64,000 bases of DNA, from contig OY821521.1 in NCBI GenBank assembly GCA_963682025.1, positions 94,844,051 to 94,908,050 of the forward strand. The letters run 5' to 3'. A program made the position numbers and the translations under genes. The notes below the pieces were generated by a model, which saw only the letters and a list, made by a program, of their open reading frames with translations, had not been told where the DNA came from and did not search any database. This stretch comes from Cordilura impudica. Its lineage: Eukaryota; Arthropoda; Insecta; Diptera; Scathophagidae. Within the stretch, counting starts at the first letter, position 1, and each line of letters opens with the position of its first letter. Below, piece by piece: positions 10,552 to 20,185 of the stretch.

Positions 10552-10795
10552 TTGGTCTCTTTAAGGTACATAGACCATTTGTGTGAGAGATTGCCTCTTG
10601 AAGTCGTACAGCTTCTGGAAGGTCGTTGATCTTCTTACAATAGCTCTGTCACGTGGTCCTTTTGGATTTACGTACTTCCTTGTTGTGTTCAGTGAGTGCT
10701 ATTTTATAGATGTTCCAGTCACCATTAGTCTTAGCCTTATTGAATAATCTTCGAGCATTACGTTTGAGCCCTTCTAGTCCATCATTCCACCATGG
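10552..10795 (-). pseudogene. Endonuclease-RT linker of the non-LTR relic
   Basis: VPWWNDGLEGLKRNARRLFN is followed by KIALTEHNKEVRKSKRTT and, after a stop, INDLPEAVRLQEAISHTNG and KRPNGSYT. This is the characteristic segment between endonuclease and RT. The endonuclease is absent because family A copy 4 begins at 10796. Confidence 0.7.
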
Positions 10796-11548
10796 AACAA
10801 GTAAGATAATTATAATCGGTCTAGACCGACTATACGATACCCTATACCATGGTTTAGAGACCCTATCTCTTCGGTCCAACTAATTGGATATAGAAAATAA
10901 GCATAAACCAAATTTGAGTGGCATTGTTATTAATTTTTTTGGCTGCAGATATGAAAAACTTCATATCGGGTGCTATATCTATATGGGAACTACGTCGGAA
11001 AATGGACCGACCCTGATATTTGATTCCATATTTGGTAAAGTCACTTATATTTTGAAAAAATATATACAAACCAAATCTGTGCAATATTTTCGTTTTTTTA
11101 TAGATTTAAGTGAATATCGGGAAGCAGTTCTGGGGCCTATGACTAAGAATTGTCCTGTAGGGATTATTGTTTTACTAGTGATTAATGGATATAATAAACG
11201 TATACAAACCCAATTTGACTGAGATCTATATGATAAGTTGGATCTTACGGCAATTTATGTCGATTTCATAGGGGTAAATTGTATGGGGACTAGGTCTGAA
11301 CATTGAACATTTCATCAAAATATATTCATATTTGCAATCTGTAGTTTTAGACAAGTTTTACATTGACACACAGACGGACAAACGGACGGACGGACGGACG
11401 GACGGACGGACATCGCTAAATCGACTCAGAAAGTGATTCTGAGTCGATCGGTATAATAAAAGATGGGTCTAGGTCAAATATTTTTGGTAGTTACAAACAG
11501 CAGCACAAAGTCATTATACCTAAACCGCATTGTGGTATAGGGTATAAA
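10796..11548 (+). mobile_element. mini-me-like repeat, family A, copy 4 (near full length)
   Basis: Starts AACAAGTAAGATAATTATAA, followed by the near-palindrome TAATCGGTCTAGACCGACTA and GATACCCTATACCATGG. It ends GGTATAGGGTATAA. A perfect (GGAC)7-type run lies at about 11387-11412, directly before the ATCGCTAAATCGACTCAG core. A deletion near 11300 removes part of the body. Confidence 0.85.
11383..11412 (+). repeat. (GGAC)n microsatellite inside family A copy 4
   Basis: Seven or more consecutive GGAC units. Mini-me elements are known to carry (GTCY)n proto-microsatellites next to a conserved core; this is the complementary form. Confidence 0.8.
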
Positions 11549-12448
11549 AAATCTATAGCATAATATATTTAAAAGTTAATAAATAAATTTAATAATCGAT
11601 TATAAATATTTCCTAGTTCATAAATTTAAAAATTTAGGGAATTTGTAAGGTTTACTAAAGTTGTATGCTGTAAAGAAATACAAGATATCAAATAGTATAT
11701 ACATATGTGAACAACCTGTCGAATATTCATATACTACAATCTAAAAAAAACGAATAAAAGAACCATAATTGTTCTTTTACCCAAAAATATACCTGAATGT
11801 AATTATTTCCTTCCATTTTTAATTTATTTCTATCATTTTTGCCACAATAGTTAAAAGAAACGTACAAAAAATATATATGAAATAAACAACAAAAACTGAT
11901 TAAACAGTAAACAAAAAACAGCTGATTAAATAGTAGACAAAAAACATCTGATCATATAGTACACCGCAAAAACATACCTGCTAACGTCGTATTGCCTTAT
12001 AATTTTTTTGTGTAGAAAATATCAGCAATAATTATACAACTGTTGTACTATTTTAGCACATACGACACATACAACAGTTAGCACACCCTTGTGAATACCC
12101 TAACTGACACAAAACAAATATATATATAATATTTCTGCGTGAAATCACACCTCAAACACACAGGAGAAAGAAGTCTGGCCCACCCAAAATGTTTCCCAAC
12201 GTACAGTCTCAGTCTGACGTGCTATCTTAATATATTTTCATATGGAACTTTTATACAAACCTAAATGTGCGAAATAAATATTTGTGTCTGCAAAATTGGG
12301 GTTTCGTAGATCATTAGCCGCATATTTCACAATACCCAAACTTACTCTATATTAAATTAAAGTATTTTTATTTTGTTTTGTAACCAGTTTTAATACATTT
12401 AAATAAAATTGTGATTACAATAATTGAAAAATTTTCTCAAAAAAAAAA
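11549..12448. other. AT-rich spacer without recognised feature
   Basis: No coding or structured repeat signal. There are only short AAACAGCTGATTAAA-type repeated phrases near 11895-11960. Confidence 0.5.
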
Positions 12449-13234
12449 CCAAGTAAGAAAATTATAGTCTAGACCGACTATACGATACCCTATACCATGC
12501 GTTTAGAGACCCTATCTCTTAGGCCAAACTAACTGGACATAGAAAATAAGATAAACCAAATTGGAGTGGGATTTTTATTAACTTTTTTGGCTGCAGATAT
12601 GAAAAAGTTCATATCGGATGCAATATCTATATGGGCACTAGGCCTAAAATTGAACCGATCCTGACCATGTTTGGTAAAGTCTCTTGTATTTTGCAAAAAT
12701 ATATACAAACAAAATTTGAAAAGAATCAGTGCAATACTTTTGTTTTTTGATAGATTTAAGTGCAGATCGGGTAGCAGCTCTACATGGGGCCTATGAGTAA
12801 GGGTTGTCCCACAGGGATAATTTTTGGAATACTCATTAATGGATGTAATAAATGCATACAAACCCAATTTGAGTAAGATCTATATGATAATTTGGATCTT
12901 ATGGCAATTTATGTCGATTTCATAGGGGTCATTTGTATGGGGGCTAGGTCTGAACATGGACCGATTTTCCCCAATTTCAATACCGTTCATCCAATGGCCG
13001 ATTAAAGCTTATATACCAAATTTCATCAAAGCATACTCATATTTGCGAGCTGCAGTTTGATTACAAGGTTTACATGGACACACAGACGGACGGACGGACA
13101 CACGGACGGACATCGGTAAATCGAATCAGATAGTGATTCTGATTCGATTAGTGTAATAAAAGATGGGTCTACGTCAAATATTTTTGGTAATTATAAACAG
13201 CAGCACAAGTCACATAGTGGTATAGGGTATAAAA
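12449..13234 (+). mobile_element. mini-me-like repeat, family A, copy 5 (near full length)
   Basis: Starts CCAAGTAAGAAAATTATAGT and contains TCTAGACCGACTATACGATA; two G residues of the hairpin left arm are lost. It passes through all body blocks, a GGAC tract near 13085-13110 and the GTGGTATAGGGTATAAAA end. Confidence 0.85.
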
Positions 13235-13587
13235 ATAAACATAAAATAAATATTGATTGAAAAAATTCTGTTTAAACTGAATATAAAAGTCTAATCAGAA
13301 AATTATAAAATAACTAGGCGGTTTTATATTGCACCTTGTTTAGTACTTATGTGATGAATTTATGGTTTGGCTTAAGATCTTCTAATAAATTCAAATTAAA
13401 AACAATTTTTTTTTTATTTTTAATTTATTTATTTATTTCTCTTTTTCTCCAATATTTCGGTTGACATCGTTAACCATTATCAAGGATCTAACAAGAAATT
13501 AACAATTTTTGTAATTACACAATAACAAGTAAAAATTGGTCGCCGTATTTATTATAATTCGCCTTGGGTGTTTTGAATAAAAGTTAA

Positions 13588-14303
13588 TTAGTCTACCCGA
13601 TGAATTTGGGTTTTTGGAACCAATCTAGTTTTAATGAGTTTCCATATATTTTGACCACCGAATATAGTTTTAACAATAGCGAAGGTATCGTCCACATATT
13701 TTGTCATTATTCTAGGTTTAGTTTTCATTTTGGCCATTACAAAATCTAGAAGTTCTTCCGTTACTATGTCTGCAATGACCGGTGAAACTGGTGATCCCAT
13801 AGTCATACCTCTACATTGTTCAAATATATTTTATCTTGTGTCCTTTATACAAAAGTTAACAATTTCCATAAATAATTATTTAGATATTTTCGTGTGTTTT
13901 TCAACAATGTTCCATTTATTCTCTATTATGTTTAGAGCTAAGTTTACAGGGATGCTCGGGAATAAGGATATTACATCGAATGATATAAGAATTTCGTTAT
14001 TTTCTATCCTTGTGGTATTAATCCAAGATTTGAACTGAATAGAATCCTTAACGTTATTGATAGACTAGTTCGTCAGTTTTTTCAAAACTTCTACGATATA
14101 TCTCCAAAGTCCATTAGAAGACGAATTTATAGAAGAGCAAATAGGTCGAAGTGGTGTTCCTTTTTTATGTATTTTCGGTAACCCGTAAAATCTAGTAGCT
14201 ATCGCAGTCCTATTATTAATCTGTTCTTTTACATAACGTTAATTAAATTTAAATTATATAGTTTGTCAATCAGTGGATTGTTCCTTGTTGTTCTCGTTTG
14301 AAC
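13588..14303 (-). pseudogene. PLE reverse transcriptase core
   Basis: Minus-strand frames read FYGLPKIHKKGTPLRPICSS, then ILISFDVISLFPSIPVNLAL, then MTMGSPVSPVIADIVTEELL and KYVDDTFAIVKT. Together these are RT motifs 3 to 5 of Penelope-like elements, including the YVDD catalytic box and the SFDV aspartate. In-frame stops occur near 14065, 13870 and 13825. Sequence after YVDD is lost or shifted, so thumb and endonuclease cannot be followed. Confidence 0.8.
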
Positions 14304-15175
14304 CGATTCACAGTCGTCAAAAGCGCTCAAAATTAATTATTTTTTTTAATAATTCTTTTAATTTTTTTTGCAGTTATCGACAGATAATACATTAGATAAG
14401 ACGTTTTGGGCATTTTCTGGGTTGTAGAATATCTATTTTTATGCTATAATGGACCAAAGTGAAGTTTTTTTTAAAAAAAATTCAAACTAAAAAATCGGAA
14501 TTTTTTAGACTCGGAAACTAAGTAGGCAAACCATACTTTTTTCGACGATTTTATTTTATAACTTTGCAGTTATAAAAAATATATATTGTTTTTAATCACA
14601 TCATGAAATTTATTGGGCATTTGAGTGACTATTTCACAAAATTTTTAAGTGGCAAAAAAATAGGTTTAAAAAAAAATGAAATTGACCTATTTGCATAAGC
14701 TGCCAAAAAAAATAGCGGTTCTCAACCGCTTAGCTATAAACGGTATTTAATACACCTAAGGGTCCTAAACAAAATATGTTTTTACCTAGGTGCAATATTA
14801 TGCAACTTTTAATGTAGAGCATTTTTAAAGAACCCTATTTATAAGTGTATTTTAAAAAAATTCATACGATCTCAATAGGGAAGTTTTTCAAACGGTTTAA
14901 AAAGTTCTTTATGCACTTCACAATTGTGATAGAGCATGAAAAAAACGGACCAGTATTTTGGTTCTTTGGGCGGAACCCCCAATTTTTGCGAGATATAAGG
15001 CATACGAAAATGGATGTTTTTTGTTTTTTAACTTTTTGTACACAACTTTTAAATGATTATATGCGTACTGTATATAAAATGAAAGATATTTGAAAGGGCT
15101 ATCAAGCCGTTTTAGTGCCTGCACGTACATAACAAATTTTAAATTTTGGTGAAAAAATTAGTTTCATTTTAAGTG

Positions 15176-15176
15176 G

Positions 15177-15234
<58 letters not shown>
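15176..15234. repeat. (TA)n microsatellite
   Basis: Near-perfect TA dinucleotide run of about 55 bp inside the Transib relic. The flanking frame encoding IYIYIY is an artefact of this run. Confidence 0.95.
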
Positions 15235-15237
<3 letters not shown>

Positions 15238-15387
15238 TCTAATATTAATGCTTAAGCTAGGTCCTATAAATTTGAAATTAACTAAATTATTTTTACAAAA
15301 TTTAAAATGTGCCATGTACGTGCACACAATTTTTTGTATGCAAATTTTTAAGTTAATTAATAGTTATTATCATACAAATATAATGAT

Positions 15388-15660
15388 ATGATAAATGGTT
15401 ATCTTATCCATCGAGCTGATATTTTTAACCATTTGGAAGTTGCAATTGGTTCATTATCTGAAGAAGCTCAAGAGGCATCCAACAAAATTTTTAAATCAGC
15501 AAGGCTAAATTATAGCAGAAATGTATCTGGAAAAAAAAATAATGAAGACGTATTTCACTACCTTTTAATATCCTCAGATCCGTTAATAAGTAGTATTAGA
15601 ATTAAGAAAGAGAAAAATAACATCGAGTTGCTTCCAGAGGCATTAGAATTAGTTGTTTAG
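15388..15660 (+). pseudogene. Transib transposase C-terminal fragment (RAG1-core-like)
   Basis: The 90-codon open frame contains IGSLSEEAQEASNKIFKSAR and later HYLLISSDPLISSIR. The block SEEAQEASNK followed by a basic helix lines up with the RAG1/Transib region holding the third catalytic acid. Glu29 of the fragment, just before A-S-N-K, is the likely catalytic glutamate. A full-length Transib transposase is several hundred residues, so the two catalytic aspartates are gone. The ATG is only the first in frame, not a true start. The flanking RSS-like ends support the call. Confidence 0.65.
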
Positions 15661-15817
15661 TTTATATTAGTTTAGTTTGGTTTAGTTAACAAAAAAAGCT
15701 GTTATCTATAAAAATATGAAATAAATTTAGTTTAAATATGTTGTTTAATGTGTTAGTTATTTTTAAAAAAATCTCATAAGTGTTTTAGGACTCACCCATT
15801 TTTAATTTTTAAAATCT

Positions 15818-16105
15818 GATATCAGGTTCGTGTTCAGCGGCTCCAAAAACCCCCGAGTACCAAGTTTCAAGCCAATCCGAGCATAAAGAAAAAATTTTTC
15901 CGCCATATTGGATCCGCCATTTTGAATTTTAAAAATATGATATCAGATTCGTGTTCAGTGACCCCAAAAACCCCCCGAGTACCAAATTTTAAGCCAATCC
16001 GAGCATTAGTAAAAAATTTGGCAGCCATATTGGATCCGCCATTTTCAATTTTTTAAATCTGATATAAGATTCGGGTTCAGCGGCCCTAAAAACCGAATAC
16101 CCTGT
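15818..16105. repeat. Three tandem units of about 121 bp inside the Transib element
   Basis: GATATCAG or GATATAAG followed by TTCGTGTTCAGC and CCGAGTACCAAG starts units at 15818, 15939 and 16061. Units 1 and 2 end in CATATTGGATCCGCCATTTT; the third is truncated. They lie between the transposase fragment and the right terminal repeat. Confidence 0.8.
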
Positions 16106-16145
16106 TTCAAAAGTTTCGGTGAAGAAATAAAAAAGTTATAGATTT

Positions 16146-16395
16146 TTAATCGCTTTTGACCACAGTGCGTTTGTATGTGCACAGATCTCGAAGAATGTCT
16201 TTCATCTTGCATTTGTAATCATCTTTATTTATTGCAACAGTTTTGTTACCTTTATCTGAGCTTAATATTAAAATGTCATCATTTTTGTTTAAAAATTCTT
16301 TAGATTGTCCCACTGTGTCAAGTATTGTCTTTTCTCTTTGATCTAATTTTGTTTTGTTTTTTTTCAAATGGTTATCGATAAGTTTATCATATAGA
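16146..16395 (-). pseudogene. PLE N-terminal RT region
   Basis: Minus frame with DDILILSSDKGNKTVAINKD and YKCKMKDILRDLCTY, the conserved motif that precedes the fingers of Penelope-like RT. It is collinear with 13588-14303. Its last codons run into the Transib right end at 16167. Confidence 0.75.
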
Positions 16396-16411
16396 AGGTA
16401 CTATATATAGC

Positions 16412-16600
16412 TCAGTTCGGGTATATGATATCCTGGGGTGATAATTGGATATAGAAAATAAGAATTAACCAAGTTTAAGTGGCATTGTTATTAATTTACG
16501 AACTGCATTTTCTATGGGTACCGATCGTTACCAATACCGACCGATCAATACTTAATTTTAGTAAAGTCACTTCTTTTACTCCAAAACATCTTATAGCAAA
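16412..16600 (+). mobile_element. mini-me-like repeat, family A, copy 6 (old fragment)
   Basis: Diverged plus-strand start portion: GGTATATGATATCCTGGGG, then ATAATTGGATATAGAAAATA and AGTGGCATTGTTATTAATTT. It stops before the oppositely oriented copy at 16639. Confidence 0.6.
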
Positions 16601-16638
16601 CAACACTCAAACAATATATATGTATACACAATACATTT

Positions 16639-17428
16639 TTATACCCTATACCACTATGTGGTTTGGGTATAATGACTTTGTGCTGCTGTTTGTAACAACC
16701 AAAAATATTTGACCTAGACCCATCTTTAATTATACCGATCGAATCAGAATCATTTTTTGAGTTGATTAAACAATGTCCGTCCGTCCGTCCGTCCGTCCGT
16801 CCGTCTGTGTGTCCATGTAAAGCTTGTAATCAAACTGCAGGTCGCAAATATGAATATATTTTGATGAAATTTGGTATATAAGCTTTTATCGGCCATGGGA
16901 TGAACGCTATTGAAATTGGTGAGAATCGGTCCATGTTCAGACCTAGCCCCCATACAAATTACCCCTATGAAATCGACATAAATTGCCATAAGATCCAAAT
17001 TGTCATATAGATCTTACTCAAATTGGGTTTATATGCGTTCATTACATCCATTAATGAGCAGTCCAAAAATGATCCCTTTGGCCCCATATAGGGCTGCTTC
17101 CCGATCCTCACTTAAATCTATTAAAAAACAAAAATATTGCACTGATTCTTCTCAGATTTGGTTTGTATATATTTTTGCAAAATACAAGAGACTTTTCCAA
17201 ACATGATTAGGATCGGTCCATTTTTGGACCTAGTCCCCATATAGATATAGCATCCGATATGAACTTTTTCATATCTGCAGCCAAAAAAATTAATAAAAAT
17301 CCCACTCAAATTTGGTTTTTGCTTATTTTCTATGTCCAGTTAGTTGGGCCTAAGAGATAGGGTTTCTAAACGCATGGTATAGGGTATCGTATAGTCGGTC
17401 TAGACCGACTATAATTTTCTTACTTGTT
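16639..17428 (-). mobile_element. mini-me-like repeat, family A, copy 7 (full length)
   Basis: About 790 bp. The left edge is ATACCCTATACCACTATGTG; a (CCGT)n/(GTCC)n run lies at 16776-16806. The right edge holds the perfect 20-bp palindrome TAGTCGGTCTAGACCGACTA (17392-17411), then ATTTTCTTACTTGTT. It is one of the best copies for defining family ends. Confidence 0.9.
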
Positions 17429-17545
17429 AGTTATATATTAGTATTTTATTATCATTTTATTTATTGGTTCTTCAGCCCAATCTAGGAGCTGAGTCTTTTA
17501 TGCTAAAATTATTATTGATTGATTTTATAAAAATGTTTTTCTTTA

Positions 17546-18108
17546 AGGCCTGTATGCAGCTTGCTAAGGAATAAAAAACTTCATATAAAAAAACGCTTCA
17601 GAAATGCTTAAGGAATTTTTCTGTCAAAAAATTTCTGTTGATAGTCTGCAACTTTTTAAAAAAGTAGTATTGTTTTTACTAGTATTGTTTTTAATACTTT
17701 TTTTTGACGAAAATTAAGTTAGGCAGCTCAGGCTTTGAGCATGAATATCAAATTTTTCATTCTTTCTGATCGGAATTTTGACAGGAGAGGTAAGCATAAA
17801 CAAAATGTAATATGCTAAAAAAATTAAAAGTTATTTTTCAGTTGCAAACATGGAAAAAAACGAACAAAATTCGGCAAAGAAAAACAAGAAGCTGATGGGT
17901 AATTTTGATACTGAGCTTAAAAAGCGTTTAGCAGGCCAAATAAAGCAGAACCGAAGAATTGATTTGTTTTCAATTTCACAATTCGTAATAATTGACAGAA
18001 AACAGCTGATTGCTAGCGTTGCACTGAAAGGTATTTTAGTGCTTTTTTTCTTTAAGAAATATATGAAAATTTTCTGTTAGGATTCCTTAACAAGCTGCGT
18101 ACAGCTCT
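17546..18108 (+). mobile_element. Harbinger-like non-autonomous DNA transposon
   Basis: Terminal inverted repeats of about 26 bp (AGGCCTGTATGCAGCTTGCT at 17546; AGAGCTGTACGCAGCTTGTT read inward from 18108), both continuing AAGGAAT. The flanks are TTA at 17543-17545 and at 18109-18111. A 3-bp TWA duplication is typical of PIF/Harbinger. No transposase is present, only a 76-codon frame. The superfamily call rests on target site and size. Confidence 0.65.
17850..18080 (+). CDS. Unknown 76-residue lysine-rich ORF inside the Harbinger-like element
   Basis: Begins MEKNEQNSAKKNKKLMGNFD and continues with a basic, helix-prone segment (TELKKRLAGQIKQNRRIDLF). The hydrophobic C-terminal tail overlaps the right terminal region. 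I do not recognise it. Autonomous Harbinger elements carry a second, Myb-like DNA-binding protein, and this could be an exon remnant of one. It may equally be a chance frame. The ATG follows an AAAC context. Confidence 0.3.
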   Translation: MEKNEQNSAKKNKKLMGNFDTELKKRLAGQIKQNRRIDLFSISQFVIIDRKQLIASVALKGILVLFFFKKYMKIFC

Positions 18109-18579
18109 TTATATATAAATATTTCAACCTATATTAACAACAACGTGATACCTGCACTTGGGTCAGCATAAACATAAGTGTGCCAGCGTAACAACAACCT
18201 ACCATACAATGTTTCGTATATGCAGTGGTCAACAATATTTGCAAATATTGTACTGTATACTGTGTGGGTATTATACAGCATACTACAAAAGTAGTGTTAC
18301 GCTACAATCTACAGCAAAAATTTTATGAAGATCTATGTAATAAAATTTTTTTTAGCTTTTATAGTTTTGTTTCAATTTTATATGCACCAGTGGTTGCCTT
18401 TAATTGTTTTTATATTTATTTCTCTTACAAATTTATGTTTTGTTTTTATAAAAGAATTTTAAATACATACATATATGTACATCTTAACATGTTAAGAAGA
18501 AAATATTTGACAAAAACTATTTTACAAGTTTGTGTTGTTGTTTGTAACTATCAATAATATTTACACAGGCACATCTCGT

Positions 18580-18965
18580 GTACTAAATCGGCTCTAAATC
18601 ATTTTCTTTGCCGATTTAACGACTTTCGCCGTCCGTGTGTCAGTGCACGTAAACCTGGTACTCATAGTAAGGTCACTATTATACAAATAAATATTTAGAT
18701 GTAATTTGGTATATGTGACCTTCTCCGAGAAAAGGGACCTAGTGTGTCAAAAAACGGGTTGTGTCAAAAACGGTGGATTCTGGGTGTAGAAACTTTATAT
18801 GCGTTTTTTTCTCAAAACTTAATTTTCACACACTAGGTCCCTTTTCTCGGAGAAGGTCACATATAAGCTTTTATTGGACTTTAATTTTTGACCTGTTTTT
18901 ATTGTTTTTGTTTTTTATGTGTAAACATCTATACGCACAGGGGGTAAAAATCAAGTTCACAAAAA
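18580..18965 (-). mobile_element. mini-me-like repeat, family A, copy 8 (diverged, carries an insertion)
   Basis: The minus-strand core ATTTTCTTTGCCGATTTAACG and a GTCCGTGTGTCAGTG remnant lead to GTAATTTGGTATAT. There the small inverted-repeat element interrupts; ATAAGCTTTTATTGG continues after it. Confidence 0.6.
18715..18860. mobile_element. Small foldback/MITE with perfect inverted ends
   Basis: 18710-18747 is the exact reverse complement of 18828-18865 (38 bp each, 80-bp loop). Comparing with intact mini-me copies (TTTGGTATATAAGCTTTTAT), the outer TATAT belongs to the host repeat. The element proper is then 146 bp with 33-bp ends starting GTGACCTTCTCCGAG. An ATAT duplication is possible. 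There is no coding capacity. Confidence 0.75.
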
Positions 18966-19520
18966 ACTACTCATAATCGATGTAATAAACGCATACAAAC
19001 CCAATTTGAGTAAGATCTATATGACAATTTGGATCTTATGGCAATTTATATCGATTTCATAGCGGTCATTTGTATGGGGGCTAGGTCTGAACATGGACCG
19101 ATTCTCACCAATTTCAATAGCGTTCATCCTATGGCCAATAGAAGCCTACATACCAAATTTCATCAAAATATGTTAATATTTGCGACCTGCAGTTTGATTA
19201 CAAAGTTTACATGGACACACAGACGGACGAACGGACATCATTAAATCGAATCAGTTAGTGATTCCGATTCGGTCGGTATAATAAAAGATGGGTCTAGGTC
19301 AAATATTTTTGGTAGTTTGAAACAGCAGCACAAAGTCTTTATACCCAAACCACATAGTGGTATAAGGTATAAAAATTGAGAGAGCTTTATTGACCAACTC
19401 TTGAAATAAACAAAAATCATCTGTTAAGCGGATCAACCCAAAGACAATCTAAAAATTATTAAAAAAATATCGAAGCAAATGTAAAATGTACATCGTTGGC
19501 AAGCACCTAACATAATAAAG
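18966..19520 (+). repeat. Segmental duplication unit 1 (family A fragment plus flank)
   Basis: A plus-strand mini-me fragment (18968-19370), starting mid-element at ATGTAATAAACGCATACAAA, is followed by about 150 bp of unique-looking sequence. That sequence includes TTGAGAGAGCTTTAT, CATCTGTTAAGCGGATCAAC and CATCGTTGGCAAGCACCTAA. The whole arrangement recurs at 19630-20180. Confidence 0.75.
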
Positions 19521-19555
19521 GGTGATTTTTTAAGAGCTATAGGAAAGCTTTCCAA
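19518..19555 (+). mobile_element. Possible lone mariner-type terminal repeat
   Basis: GGGTGATTTTTTAAGAGCTA (starting near 19522) resembles a terminal repeat I associate with mariner-derived elements in flies. Only one end is present, so this is weak. Confidence 0.3.
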
Positions 19556-19558
19556 AAA

Positions 19559-20013
19559 AAAACAAGTAAGAAAATTATAGTCGGTCTAGACCGACTATAC
19601 GATACCCTATACCATGCGTTTAGAGACCCTAAACTAATGGATGTAATGAACGCATATAAACCAAATTTGAGTAAGATCTATGTGACAATTTGGATCTTAT
19701 GACAATTTATGTCGATTTCATAGGGGTAATTTGTATGGGGGCTAGGTCTGAACATGGACCGATTCTCACCAATTTCAACAGCGTTCATCCCATGGGCGAT
19801 AAAAGCTTATATACCAAATTTCATCAAAACACATTCATATTTGCGACCTGCAGTTTTATTACAAGGTTTACATGGACACACAGACGGACGGACGGACGGA
19901 CATTGTTAAATCACTCAGAAAGTTATTCTGATTCGATCGGTACAATTAAAGATGGGTCTAGGTCAAACAGCAGCACAAAGTCATTATACCCAAACCACAT
20001 AGTAGTATAGGGT
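19559..20013 (+). mobile_element. mini-me-like repeat, family A, copy 9 (internally deleted)
   Basis: Starts AAAACAAGTAAGAAAATTAT with the perfect palindrome at 19578-19597 and GATACCCTATACCATGCG. It jumps from GAGACCCTAAACT directly to ATGGATGTAATGAACGCATA, losing about 330 bp. It then reaches the normal end TAGTATAGGGTATAAA. Confidence 0.85.
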
Positions 20014-20185
20014 ATAAAAATTGAGAGAGCTTTATAGACCCACTCTTGACATAAACAAAAATCATCTGTTAAGCGGATCAACCGAAATACAATGTAAAAA
20101 ATTTAAAAAAAATATCGAAGCAAAAGAACGCAGTGTAACCAGGTCTTAAATGTACATCGTTGGCAAGCACCTAACATAATATATA
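19630..20185 (+). repeat. Segmental duplication unit 2
   Basis: Second copy of the 18966-19520 arrangement: mini-me 3' two thirds followed by the same 150-bp flank. It has several substitutions and an extra insertion (AAAGAACGCAGTGTAACCAG) near 20120. Confidence 0.75.

Larger units (their letters stand above)
6262..10795 (-). mobile_element. RNase H-bearing non-LTR retrotransposon relic (LOA/I-like), split by an LTR element
   Basis: Read on the minus strand from 10795 down to 6262. It contains the endonuclease-RT linker, the end of the RT domain, the post-RT region, an RNase H domain and a TAATC-repeat 3' tail (6272-6296). A simple-repeat tail and an RNase H after RT suit the I/LOA group; the exact clade is inferred. 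Its 5' part (gag, endonuclease) is missing where family A copy 4 abuts at 10796. An internal deletion removed the RT catalytic core, and an LTR element interrupts RNase H at 6997/9790. Confidence 0.75.
14309..16167 (+). mobile_element. Degenerate Transib DNA transposon with RSS-like ends
   Basis: Left end CACAGTCGTCAAAAGCGCTC; right end, read inward on the minus strand, CACTGTGGTCAAAAGCGATT. The ends share GTCAAAAGCG and begin with CACAGTC/CACTGTG, fitting the CACWRTG start of Transib inverted repeats. Flanking pentamers CGATT (14304-14308) and CGTTT (16168-16172) fit a decayed 5-bp duplication. The body keeps only a transposase C-terminus (15388-15660) plus three 121-bp repeats. It interrupts a PLE between two collinear coding pieces. 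Confidence 0.7.
13400..16395 (-). mobile_element. Penelope-like retroelement (PLE) relic split by a Transib element
   Basis: Minus-strand fragments at 16146-16395 (RT N-terminal region) and 13588-14303 (RT core) are collinear and separated by the 14309-16167 insertion. The region downstream of RT is missing or unrecognisable. AATTTATTTATTTATTT-type sequence lies near the 3' side (13413-13440). Confidence 0.75.

Noticed and set aside
15173..15391. Frame starting MDLYIYIYIY
   Set aside because: Product of the (TA)n microsatellite.
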